Assembly (NCBI GenBank): GCA_040751755.1
Contig: JBFMHC010000050.1
Location: 62,001 to 126,000 of the forward strand
Direction of reading: 5' to 3'
Source of the DNA: PFJX01 sp040751755
GTDB taxonomy: Bacteria; Pseudomonadota; Gammaproteobacteria; Burkholderiales; Thiobacillaceae
DNA: 64,000 bases
Part shown: positions 17,065 to 24,649 of the stretch, one piece after another
Numbering within the stretch: the stretch's first letter is position 1
Layout: every line of letters begins with the position of its first letter
Position numbers and translations under genes: made by a program
The notes under the pieces: model-generated
The model's database searches: none
What the model saw: only the letters and a program-made list of their open reading frames with translations
What the model was told of the DNA's origin: nothing

Positions 17065-17804
17065 ATCTGGAAGGTCGCCACCAGGCTGGCGATCAGCAGG
17101 TTCCAGCCGTCGGCGAGCACGAACAGCATGATCTTGAACGGCAGCGACACCAATACCGGCGAGAGCATCATCATGCCCATGGACATGAGCACGCTCGCCA
17201 CCACCATGTCGATGATGAGGAAGGGGATGAAGACGATGAAGCCGATGGTGAAGGCGGTCTTGATCTCGCTGATCACGTAGGCCGGCACCAGCACCTTGAG
17301 CGGCGTCTCCTCCGGGCCATTGAGCGGCGGCACCTTGGCCAGGCGCACGAACAGGGCCAGGTCCTCCTGGCGCGTCTGCTTCAGCATGAAGTCCTTGAGC
17401 GGCGCGGCGCCGCGGTCCGCCGCCTCGACCAGGGTGATCTGGTTCTCCGTGTAGGGGCGCCAGGCCGTGTCGTAGACCTTGTCGAACACCGGAGACATGA
17501 CGAAGAAGGTGAGGAACAGGGACAGGCCGACGATCACCTGGTTGGGCGGCGCGGTCATGGTACCCATGGCTTGGCGCAACAGGGACAGGACGATGACGAT
17601 GCGGGTGAAGGCGGTCATCATCAGCATCAACGCCGGCAGGAAGGTCAGCGAGGTGAGCAGCAGCAGCGCTTCGATGCTGAAGGTGTAGTTGGTGGTACCG
17701 CCCGGCCCGGGCGCGCTGGAGAAGGCGGGGATGCCCGGCGCGGCCCAGGCGAGGGCGGGAAGGGCCAGGGCCGCGAGGACGGCCAGGATGCGCGCGCCAC
17801 GCAT
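17061..17804 (-). CDS. fliP: Flagellar export apparatus protein FliP
   Basis: FliP forms the core of the export gate. The 247-residue protein has a cleavable signal peptide (residues 1-21, ending AWA), as FliP does in E. coli. Conserved family segments are MMTAFTRIVIVLSLLRQA, PPNQV and the C-terminal DMVVASVLMSMGMMMLSP. The ATG at 17804 is 2 bases from the fliO stop. Four membrane helices are expected. Confidence 0.96.
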   Translation of the reverse strand: MRGARILAVLAALALPALAWAAPGIPAFSSAPGPGGTTNYTFSIEALLLLTSLTFLPALMLMMTAFTRIVIVLSLLRQAMGTMTAPPNQVIVGLSLFLTFFVMSPVFDKVYDTAWRPYTENQITLVEAADRGAAPLKDFMLKQTRQEDLALFVRLAKVPPLNGPEETPLKVLVPAYVISEIKTAFTIGFIVFIPFLIIDMVVASVLMSMGMMMLSPVLVSLPFKIMLFVLADGWNLLIASLVATFQI

Positions 17805-17806
17805 GC

Positions 17807-18223
17807 TCAGCTCGGCCGTTTCGGCAGGTAGTCCTTCAGCCTGTCGGCAAAGCCGGACGCCTCCCCGGCCGCCGGCGGCACGTAGCCGGCGGGGCGCGGC
17901 ATGTTGTGCAGCGGGGTGACCTGGCCACCGCCGACGCCGAGCAGGAGCCATGTCTCGCCCACTTCCACCACCACCAGGCGCTCGCGCGGCCCCAGCATCA
18001 CGCCACCGACCACCTTGACCACGCCCTGGGCGCCGCTCTGCCCCGGCGAGAAACGGCGCAGGAACCAGAAGAAGCCCACCATCACCGCCAGGACCACGGC
18101 AAGCCCGAGCAGGCCCTGGAACAATGCGCCGAAGGTGGAATAGCCGGAGACTGCCGGCGCCTCGGCGGCGTGCGCGGACGAGGCCAGCGCCATGGCGGCA
18201 GCCAGGGAAAGCGGGGATTTCAT
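17807..18223 (-). CDS. fliO: Flagellar biosynthesis protein FliO
   Basis: FliO assists assembly of the FliPQR gate. The 138-residue product has a signal-like N-terminus (cut near AHAAEA), one membrane helix at about 32-55 and the conserved cytoplasmic block LGPRERLVVVEVGETWLLLGV. Its ATG overlaps the fliN stop. FliO is variable in sequence, but gene order fliN-O-P confirms it. Confidence 0.92.
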   Translation of the reverse strand: MKSPLSLAAAMALASSAHAAEAPAVSGYSTFGALFQGLLGLAVVLAVMVGFFWFLRRFSPGQSGAQGVVKVVGGVMLGPRERLVVVEVGETWLLLGVGGGQVTPLHNMPRPAGYVPPAAGEASGFADRLKDYLPKRPS

Positions 18224-18699
18224 TTATTGATGCGGCGGAGGCGTTCCGCGGGGCTGATGATGTCGGTCAGGCGGATACCGAACTTGTCGTTCACCACCAC
18301 CACCTCGCCCTGCGCGATGAGGCAGCCGTTGACCAGCACGTCCATGGGCTCGCCGGCCAGGCCGTCGAGCTCCACCACCGAGCCCTGCGCCAGCTGCAGG
18401 AGGTTGCGGATGGCAATCTTGGTGCGCCCCAGCTCGACGTTGAGCTGCACCGGGATGTCCAGGATCAGGTCAAGGTTGTTGGCGGCGGGCTGGGTGGCTT
18501 CCGGCGTCAGGCTCTGGAAGATGTGCGCCTTCGCCGAGGGCTGCGCCGCAGCCTGCGCGTCATGCGTCTCCTGCTCGGCGAGCGCGGCCGCCCAGTCGTC
18601 GGCGGCACCGCCGCCGGCATCCTTGGTCTCCTGCTCGGCGAGCGCGGCCGCCCAGTCGTCGGCGGAGACGTCTTCCTCTTTTTGCGCTTCCTCGCTCAT
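18220..18699 (-). CDS. fliN: Flagellar motor switch protein FliN, with duplicated linker
   Basis: FliN forms the C-ring with FliM and FliG and switches motor direction. The C-terminal SpoA domain is complete (residues about 80-155, with VQLNVELGRTKIAIRNLLQLAQGSVVEL and FGIRLTDIIS). The N-terminal linker carries the motif DDWAAALAEQET twice, about 20 residues apart, caused by a tandem DNA duplication. The ATG at 18699 overlaps the fliM stop; a GTG codon precedes it. Total 159 residues, longer than the minimal FliN. Confidence 0.94.
   Translation of the reverse strand: MSEEAQKEEDVSADDWAAALAEQETKDAGGGAADDWAAALAEQETHDAQAAAQPSAKAHIFQSLTPEATQPAANNLDLILDIPVQLNVELGRTKIAIRNLLQLAQGSVVELDGLAGEPMDVLVNGCLIAQGEVVVVNDKFGIRLTDIISPAERLRRINK
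18566..18665. repeat. 60-bp period tandem duplication inside fliN
   Basis: Bases 18566-18605 and 18626-18665 are identical over 40 bases and exactly 60 bases apart, so the duplication keeps the frame. It encodes the two DDWAAALAEQET copies in the FliN linker. Confidence 0.9.
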
Positions 18700-19694
18700 C
18701 ACTTGCCCCCAGTGAAGGCCAATCGCTCTTCACCCTGCAATACCCGATCGACCTTGAGTGCCAGCTGGCCATTCTTCTGCCCGTACTTGCACTGGAACAG
18801 GGGCACCCCGTCGACCTGCGCGACCACCGCCTCCGGCACGTCCAGCGAGATCACGTCGCCCAGCTTGAGGTCCATGATCTGCCGCAGGGTCACCGAGGTA
18901 TGGCCCAGGTTCGCCACCAATTCCACTTCCGCATCCTGCACCTGCAGGCTCATCTGGTGCACCCAGCGCTCGTCGGCCTCGGCACGGTCGGCCTGCATGG
19001 TGCTGGTCAGCTGGTCGCGAATGGGCTCGATCATACTGTAGGGCATGCACACGTGGAAATCGCCGCCGCCCGAGCCCAGCTCGATGTTGAAGGTGTTCAC
19101 CACCACCACCTCGGTGGGCGTGGCGATGTTGGCGAACTGCGTGTTCATCTCGGAGCGCACGTATTCGAACCTGACCGGGAAGATGCTTTCCCATGCCTTC
19201 TGCATCTCCTCGAACGCCACATCCAGCAGCTTGCGGATGATGCGCTGTTCGGTCGGCGTGAAGTCCCGCCCCTCCACGCGCATGTGGTAGCGGCCGTCGC
19301 CGCCGAACAGGTTGTCCACCACCAGGAACACGAAGTTCGGGTCGAACACGAACAGGGCGGTGCCGCGCAGGGGCTGCATGTGCACCATGTTCAGGTTGGT
19401 GGGGACGATCAGGTTGCGGACGAACTCGCTGTACTTGATGACGGTGACCGGCCCCACCGAGATCTCGGCGGTGCGGCGGATCAGGTTGAACAGGCCAAGA
19501 CGGAAATTGCGCGCGAACCGCTCGTTGATGATCTCCAGCGTGGGCATGCGCCCACGCACGATGCGTTCCTGGCGCCCGATATCGTAGGCGCGCACCCCCT
19601 CCCCGCCCCCTTCCGCGGAGGTCTCCTCGGCCTCGCCGGTGACCCCGCGCAGTAGTGCGTCTACTTCTTCCTGGGAGAGGATATCGTCTGCCAC
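18699..19694 (-). CDS. fliM: Flagellar motor switch protein FliM
   Basis: FliM is the C-ring subunit that receives CheY-P. The 331-residue protein has the N-terminal CheY-binding motif ILSQEEVDALL (residues 5-15), the central CheC-like domain with the GGDGRYHMRVEGRDFTPTE stretch and the C-terminal SpoA domain near residues 255-325. The start codon is GTG at 19694, supported by the family N-terminus. It follows fliL by 21 bases. Confidence 0.96.
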   Translation of the reverse strand: MADDILSQEEVDALLRGVTGEAEETSAEGGGEGVRAYDIGRQERIVRGRMPTLEIINERFARNFRLGLFNLIRRTAEISVGPVTVIKYSEFVRNLIVPTNLNMVHMQPLRGTALFVFDPNFVFLVVDNLFGGDGRYHMRVEGRDFTPTEQRIIRKLLDVAFEEMQKAWESIFPVRFEYVRSEMNTQFANIATPTEVVVVNTFNIELGSGGGDFHVCMPYSMIEPIRDQLTSTMQADRAEADERWVHQMSLQVQDAEVELVANLGHTSVTLRQIMDLKLGDVISLDVPEAVVAQVDGVPLFQCKYGQKNGQLALKVDRVLQGEERLAFTGGK

Positions 19695-19715
19695 GCGTCT
19701 CCTGGCTTATCCGGT

Positions 19716-20249
19716 TTACTGGATGATGAAGGCCCCGAACAGCACCTTCTTCACACCCTTGGAGGCCTTCTTGGCCCCCAGCAGGCCATTCAGCTCCTCC
19801 TGCACCTCGTCGGCGAGCTTGGTCTTGCCGTCCGGCTGGCTCAACTCCTCGGGGGTCTTGCTGGAGAGCAGGCGGATCAGCGCATCGCGCACCTCGGGCA
19901 TGCGCTGCTTGAGCTTTTCCTGCACGGCGGGGTCCGCCACCAGCAGCTGGATCTCGGTCTGCAGATAGGTCTCCTGGTCGGCGAGATTGACCGTGAACTG
20001 CTCAAGCTTCTCATAGACGGGCGGATGTTCCTCGCCGTCCTGTCCATCCCCATGGCCGCCCTCTTCGTCCGCGGCGGCCTCTTCGTCACCCTTGTCCTTC
20101 TTCGACTTGTCAGGTGCCGAGGTCAACAACCAGGCGGCGATGCCGCCCGCGGCGAGGACGACCACACCGACCACGATGCCGATGATGATGAGCAACTTGC
20201 CTTTCTTTTTTGGGGCCTCGCCTTCCGCCGGCGCTTCTTCCTTACTCAT
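19716..20249 (-). CDS. fliL: Flagellar basal body-associated protein FliL
   Basis: FliL is a single-pass inner membrane protein at the stator-rotor interface. The 177-residue protein has a basic cytoplasmic tip (KKKGK), one helix at residues about 19-43, a highly acidic linker (DEEAAADEEGG region) and the periplasmic FliL domain starting at YEKLEQFTVNLAD. It ends VLFGAFIIQ as typical FliL proteins do. AGAGAGAG precedes the ATG. It begins the fliLMNOPQR block after an AT-rich gap. Confidence 0.93.
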   Translation of the reverse strand: MSKEEAPAEGEAPKKKGKLLIIIGIVVGVVVLAAGGIAAWLLTSAPDKSKKDKGDEEAAADEEGGHGDGQDGEEHPPVYEKLEQFTVNLADQETYLQTEIQLLVADPAVQEKLKQRMPEVRDALIRLLSSKTPEELSQPDGKTKLADEVQEELNGLLGAKKASKGVKKVLFGAFIIQ

Positions 20250-20285
20250 GGGCTCTCTCTGGACAAAAAACCTTGCGCGGAAAAT

Positions 20286-20291
20286 ATCATA
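20286..20291 (-). promoter_or_regulatory. Possible -10 element before fliL in an AT-rich gap
   Basis: The 158-base fliK-fliL gap contains an AT-rich island (about 20270-20335), unusual in this GC-rich window. On the minus strand it holds TATGAT. No convincing -35, sigma-28 or sigma-54 element was found, so the promoter is only a suggestion. Confidence 0.3.
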
Positions 20292-20407
20292 TAAAAACAG
20301 GGTGTTTCAGAAAATAACTTAAGTTTTTTATTACGACATGCGCGGGCAAATGGCAAGACGAAGGGCACAACGCGCCCCCGGTGATGGGGATGACCGCTTT
20401 CCGCCCC

Positions 20408-21730
20408 TTAGACGTAGAGATCGACCAGACCGAGGCCGCCACCGCGCGTGAGGCCGAGCGACGCGAGGGCATGCGGGGCCTGCTCCGCATGCCCTTCCTG
20501 CTCCGCGGCTTCGCCGCCGGCACCCCGCGCGAAGCCCTCTCGACCCGCGAAGGCCTCTTCGCGCACCTGGGTCTGACCCAGGGTCACACCGGAATCGGCG
20601 AGCATCTCGCGCAACTTCGGCAGCGCGGCTTCCAGCGCGTCCCGCACCTGTTGATGCGGGGAGAAGAACTGCACGCCGGCCTCTCCGCCGGAGAGGGACA
20701 GGCGCACCTCGACCGGGCCGAGGTGCGACGGGTTCAAGGCGATCTCGGCCATGTGGCCGTTCCTGCCCGCCAGCCAGACCACGCGCTCGCCGAGTTCCTG
20801 GGCGAACTGGGGCGAGCGCAAGGGCGCGTCGACGGCGATCTGCACGCCACCGGAACTCCGCGCCTGTGCCTCGGCGACCATGGGCTGGCCATGTACCATG
20901 CCGGGTTGCGAAACCGTGGACGGCACCGCCGGGGCCACCGTGTCCGGCCCTTGCGTCACCACGCCCGCCTGCACCACCCCCACGGCGGGCAGGGCCTGGG
21001 GCTGGGCGGCCGCCTGATTGGCCGTGACCGCGAGGTCGGCACGCCCCTTCCCGCCCCCGGCCTTGCCCGCATCGCCGGACTCGCGCGCAAACGGCAACAA
21101 TTGCCCGTCGGCGGCATTCCCTGCCGCACGCCCTGACGCGCTTGCCGTCTCGGCGAGCACGGTTGCGACGACGGCGGGCTTGCCATCGACCTCCCCGCCG
21201 CCGCCGGTGACGGGCGGGGCCACGGCGGCACCGGCAGGCTGGATCGGCGCGGCGGCCTGGGTCGGCGCAGCGGCCATGGGGGCGAGGAGGATGGCCTGCA
21301 GGGCGGCGTCCTGCGCGGAGACCAGGGACGGAGCACGCTCCGCGTCGGCCACCGAGGACTGCGGCAGCGTCGCGGCCGGACGGGATTGCAAGGCATCCGG
21401 CGTCACGACCTGCGCGATCCCTGCGCCCTGCGCCAGCAAGATGTCCTGCGTCGGATCGGCCGCCTGCAGCTGCGGCAGCACCGCGCCCGCGGGCAGCGCG
21501 CCGGGCGCGACACCCGGCTCGGCAGCGCCGAGCCCTGCCTCAAGCTGCTGCGCGAGGGCCTGTCCATCCGCCTGCAATCCGCCGCCCTGGAGGCGCGTGA
21601 GCAGCACGGCCGTGAAGGAATCGCCCCCCGGCATGCCTGGCTCGCCGGCCTGGCCGGTGGCATTGGCCACTCCGGGCAGGCCCTTCCCCTGGACAGCCAC
21701 GCCCCGCAGGATGGCCAGCATGTCGTTCAT
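20408..21730 (-). CDS. fliK: Flagellar hook-length control protein FliK
   Basis: FliK is the secreted molecular ruler that sets hook length and switches export specificity. The 440-residue protein has a long Ala/Gln/Pro-rich variable N-terminal part (to about residue 300) and the conserved C-terminal Flg_hook domain: LGERVVWLAGRNGHMAEIAL, LNPSHLGPVEVRLSLSGGEAGVQF and LREMLADSGVTLGQTQV. The composition and position after fliJ agree with FliK. Confidence 0.92.
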   Translation of the reverse strand: MNDMLAILRGVAVQGKGLPGVANATGQAGEPGMPGGDSFTAVLLTRLQGGGLQADGQALAQQLEAGLGAAEPGVAPGALPAGAVLPQLQAADPTQDILLAQGAGIAQVVTPDALQSRPAATLPQSSVADAERAPSLVSAQDAALQAILLAPMAAAPTQAAAPIQPAGAAVAPPVTGGGGEVDGKPAVVATVLAETASASGRAAGNAADGQLLPFARESGDAGKAGGGKGRADLAVTANQAAAQPQALPAVGVVQAGVVTQGPDTVAPAVPSTVSQPGMVHGQPMVAEAQARSSGGVQIAVDAPLRSPQFAQELGERVVWLAGRNGHMAEIALNPSHLGPVEVRLSLSGGEAGVQFFSPHQQVRDALEAALPKLREMLADSGVTLGQTQVREEAFAGREGFARGAGGEAAEQEGHAEQAPHALASLGLTRGGGLGLVDLYV

Positions 21731-21809
21731 ATGCGTCTCCGATGCATCCGCCGATCAAGATGCAGCAAAGACAGCAAGTTTCATGCCGTCGCGCGACGGC
21801 CGGATGAAA

Positions 21810-22265
21810 TCAGGAACGCGCCTGTCCGCCGAGCGGCTGCTGCTGGCGCGCGGCGGTCTCGTCGGTGAGGCGCTGGTCGCGCCGCTCCTCCTTGCGCAGC
21901 GTCTCCTGGCGATGACGTTCCGCCAGCACCTCGTAGGCCTTGACCTGACGCCGCAGCTCCAGCCACTTGGCATGCGCGGCCTGCCAGTTCTCCTCGGCCT
22001 TCCGCACCTCCGCCTCCTGATGCCGGATGGCCTGCTCGATCTTGCCCAGGAAGACGTGGTAGTCGCGCAGCAGGTGGATGTCGAGCCCACGCCCGCCTGC
22101 ATCGGCCAGGCGCGACTGGTATTCCCGCTTGTAGCCCCGCACCTCGTCGAGGCGCTGGCGCGCCGCCGCCTCCTTGCGACGCAGCATGCGCAGCATGCGC
22201 TCCGCCGCCCGCATGCGGTGGATGGCATGATCGAGCGGGGCCTGCAGCGGGAAAGCGCGGGGCAT
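21810..22265 (-). CDS. fliJ: Flagellar export chaperone FliJ
   Basis: FliJ is a coiled-coil stalk protein of the export ATPase that escorts chaperones. The 151-residue product is almost wholly charged helix with heptad-like Arg/Glu/Gln repeats and no cysteine. In most flagellar clusters it follows fliI; here the genes before it are lpxK and trm112, with only 13 bases from the trm112 stop, so fliE-fliI must lie elsewhere. Sequence identity of FliJ is always low, so the call rests on length, coiled coil and position before fliK. Confidence 0.85.
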   Translation of the reverse strand: MPRAFPLQAPLDHAIHRMRAAERMLRMLRRKEAAARQRLDEVRGYKREYQSRLADAGGRGLDIHLLRDYHVFLGKIEQAIRHQEAEVRKAEENWQAAHAKWLELRRQVKAYEVLAERHRQETLRKEERRDQRLTDETAARQQQPLGGQARS

Positions 22266-22278
22266 GGCCGGCGCCGGG

Positions 22279-22461
22279 TCAGGCGAGCTCTTCGGTCTCC
22301 GCGAGCCGGCGCGCCTCGTCCTCCAGCATCACCGGGATGCCGTCGCGGATGGGAAAGGCGAGGCGGTCCGCCTTGCACACCAGTTCCTGCCGGTCCTTCA
22401 CATGCACGAGCGGGCCCTTGCACAACGGGCAGACGAGGATTTCAAGCAGCTTGGGGTCCAT
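22279..22461 (-). CDS. Trm112 family zinc-ribbon protein
   Basis: A 60-residue protein starting MDPKLLEILVCPLCKGPL, as in E. coli YcaR. Trm112-like proteins are small activators of methyltransferases. The CPLC pair at residues 11-14 remains of the zinc site; a single further Cys (VCKADRLAF) is present, as common in bacterial members. It overlaps the end of lpxK by 20 bases. The lpxK-trm112 pair is usual, but kdsB, which normally follows, is absent. An ATG at 22470 is an alternative start. Confidence 0.88.
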   Translation of the reverse strand: MDPKLLEILVCPLCKGPLVHVKDRQELVCKADRLAFPIRDGIPVMLEDEARRLAETEELA

Positions 22462-23482
22462 GTTTCGCATCCAGACGGGAAAGAATGAGGTCTTTTAGAC
22501 CCGCATCCACCTCCGCGTCAACCGCCAGGAACCAGCAGTCCGGACGACCGGCCGCGCGCGCCAGCGGGGCGCACTTGACCGCGTCCTTCTCAGTCATCAG
22601 GACGGTGCCGGCGGGCAGGTCATCCACCCGGTAGTCGTGGTGGTCGGCGAAGGCACGCGGGGTGACATCCAGCCCCAGCGCCCGCAGGTGCTCGAAGAAG
22701 CGCTGCGGATTGCCGATGCCGGCGAGGGCATGCATGGGCTGGCCGCCCAGGTCAGCCGCCGTGGCCGTGCGCGCCTCGTCGGCGAGGTTGCGGAAGCGCC
22801 CGCCCGCCAGGCGCATGACGAAGGCCGGAATCGGCAGGCGCCAGGCGTGCGCGGGTTCACCATTGAACACCACCGCCGTGGCGCGGCGCAGCCGCGCGCG
22901 CGGCTCGCGCAGCGGTCCGGCGGGCAGCAGGCAGCCATTGCCGAGGCCGCGCCGGGCATCGACGACGACGATCTCCAGGTCGCGCGCCAGGGCGTAGTGC
23001 TGCAGGCCGTCGTCGGTGAGCAGCACGTCCACCTCGGGATGGAATGCCAGCAGCCGGCGCCCCGCCTCGGCGCGCCGCCGTCCCACCCAGACCGGGCATG
23101 CCGCGCGCCGCGCCAGCAGCACCGGCTCGTCGCCGACCAGGCGCGGGTCGCTATCCGGCCGCACCGGCATGGGCGCGCGCGCGCTGCCGCCATAGCCGCG
23201 GCTGACGATCCCCGGCCGGTAGCCCGCCTCGGCGAGCCAGGCCGCGAGCGCGAGGGTGAGCGGGGTCTTGCCTGCGCCCCCCGCCGTCAGATTGCCGACC
23301 ACGATCACCGGCACCGGCAGGCGGGTGACGCGCAGCAGACCGGCGCGGTAGGCGAGGCGGCGCAGGGCCACGAGGAGGCGGAACAGCAGACTGAAGGGGA
23401 CGAGAAGGAGGCGCAGCGGCAGCGTCGCGAGGCCCGCGCGGCCGTACCAGCAGCGGTTGAGCAGGGCCTGCAGGCGCGCCAT
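22442..23482 (-). CDS. lpxK: Tetraacyldisaccharide 4'-kinase LpxK
   Basis: LpxK phosphorylates the 4' position of the lipid A disaccharide, at the inner face of the cytoplasmic membrane. The 346-residue protein has one N-terminal hydrophobic anchor (residues about 18-40), the P-loop GNLTAGGAGKTPL near residue 63, and the conserved VSRGYGG, LLTDDGLQHY and HAFxDHHxY-like segment (FADHHDYRVDDL). It follows exbB-exbD as in many proteobacteria, where the block is often called msbA/lpxK-linked. Confidence 0.95.
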   Translation of the reverse strand: MARLQALLNRCWYGRAGLATLPLRLLLVPFSLLFRLLVALRRLAYRAGLLRVTRLPVPVIVVGNLTAGGAGKTPLTLALAAWLAEAGYRPGIVSRGYGGSARAPMPVRPDSDPRLVGDEPVLLARRAACPVWVGRRRAEAGRRLLAFHPEVDVLLTDDGLQHYALARDLEIVVVDARRGLGNGCLLPAGPLREPRARLRRATAVVFNGEPAHAWRLPIPAFVMRLAGGRFRNLADEARTATAADLGGQPMHALAGIGNPQRFFEHLRALGLDVTPRAFADHHDYRVDDLPAGTVLMTEKDAVKCAPLARAAGRPDCWFLAVDAEVDAGLKDLILSRLDAKHGPQAA

Positions 23483-23486
23483 GCGC

Positions 23487-23909
23487 TCAGGGCGCGGCGG
23501 CGCTCTGCGTCACGAAGGTCACGCGCGGGTAGCCGGCGCGGCGCGCGGCGTCCATGACCTTCACCACGGCCTGGTGCGTGGCGTTGGCGTCCGCCGAGAT
23601 CACCACCACGGGGTCCTTCTCGGCGCCGGCGGCGGCCTGCATGGCCTGCACCAGGCGCTCCACCCCGGCCTCTCCCAGCACCGTCTCGTTCACCGCGAAG
23701 GCCCCCTTGTCGCTGACGTTGACGGTGATCTGGGTCGGTTCTTCCTTGGCGGTCTCGCCCTGGGCCTCGGGGAGGTTGATCTGCAACTCGGAAAAGCGCG
23801 CGTAGGTCGTGGTGACCATGAGGAAGATCAGGATCACCAGCAACACGTCGATGAGCGGGATCAGGTTGATCTCCGGCTCGTCGCGCCGGCTGCCGCGCTG
23901 GAAGTTCAT
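23487..23909 (-). CDS. exbD: ExbD/TolR family biopolymer transport protein
   Basis: ExbD-type proteins couple the proton gradient to outer membrane transport with ExbB. The 140-residue protein has one membrane helix (about 17-35) with the essential Asp in INLIPLIDVLLVILIFLMV, then a periplasmic domain of ExbD/TolR fold. It lies 12 bases after exbB and 4 before lpxK. Which outer membrane system it energises is not evident. Confidence 0.92.
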   Translation of the reverse strand: MNFQRGSRRDEPEINLIPLIDVLLVILIFLMVTTTYARFSELQINLPEAQGETAKEEPTQITVNVSDKGAFAVNETVLGEAGVERLVQAMQAAAGAEKDPVVVISADANATHQAVVKVMDAARRAGYPRVTFVTQSAAAP

Positions 23910-23921
23910 GTCTTGCGCCGC

Positions 23922-24560
23922 CTACTTGCGTTCGCCGTGGACGATCTCGACCAGGCGGATCGCCTCCTGCTCCATCTCCACCAGGAAGGCGTCGACGCGG
24001 CCGCGGAAGAAACGGTAGAAGATCAGGCTGGGGATGGCGACGATGAGGCCGAAGGCGGTGTTGTAGAGGGCGACGGAGATGCCGTGCGCGAGCACCGCCG
24101 GGTTGCCGCCGGTGGGCGACTGCGAGCCGAAGATCTCCACCATGCCCACGACGGTGCCGAGCAGGCCCATCAGCGGTGCCACGGCGGCGATGGTGCCGAG
24201 CGTGGAGAGGTAGCGCTCCAGATCGTGCGCGACGGCGCGTCCGGCCTCCTCCAGGGACTCCTTCATCAGTTCGCGGCTGACGTTGAGGTTGCGGATGCCG
24301 ATGGCGAGGATGCGCCCGAGCGCCGAGCCTTCCGCGAGGGCGCGCACCACGTCCGGATTGACGCCGTGTTTGCGCAGGTTCTCAAGGGTCTGCTCCAGCA
24401 GCCCCGGGGGGGCCACCAGGGGGCGGCGCAGGGTGTAGAAGCGCTCGAAGATGATGGCCAGGGCCAGGATGGAGGCGATGATGAGCGGCCAGATGGGCCA
24501 GCCGGCGGCTTCGATGAGGGCTAACAAGGCCGTATTCCAGGAGGGGAAGAACGCGCGCAC
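23922..24560 (-). CDS. exbB: MotA/TolQ/ExbB family proton channel protein
   Basis: The 212-residue protein has three membrane helices: about 12-33, 112-135 and 150-172. It shows the family motifs AVAPLMGLLGTVVGMVEIF and LYNTAFGLIVAIPSLIFY, and pairs with ExbD as the proton channel. The frame starts with GTG at 24560; no strong ribosome site is visible. It is divergent from pcnB and starts the exbB-exbD-lpxK-trm112-fli run. Confidence 0.92.
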   Translation of the reverse strand: MRAFFPSWNTALLALIEAAGWPIWPLIIASILALAIIFERFYTLRRPLVAPPGLLEQTLENLRKHGVNPDVVRALAEGSALGRILAIGIRNLNVSRELMKESLEEAGRAVAHDLERYLSTLGTIAAVAPLMGLLGTVVGMVEIFGSQSPTGGNPAVLAHGISVALYNTAFGLIVAIPSLIFYRFFRGRVDAFLVEMEQEAIRLVEIVHGERK

Positions 24561-24594
24561 TGTAGCCCGCCCCAGCCGGTTAGGGCAAGCCGAC

Positions 24595-24603
24595 TGCTAT
24601 ACT
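24595..24603 (+). promoter_or_regulatory. Extended -10 promoter of pcnB
   Basis: TGCTATACT fits an extended -10 element (TGn-TATACT). It lies 47 bases before the pcnB ATG in the divergent exbB-pcnB gap. No good -35 hexamer is present, as expected for extended -10 promoters. Confidence 0.5.
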
Positions 24604-24649
24604 CGCCCGCCATGCTGAGCCCTCATCCCAACTCCGTTACCGCCCGCCG

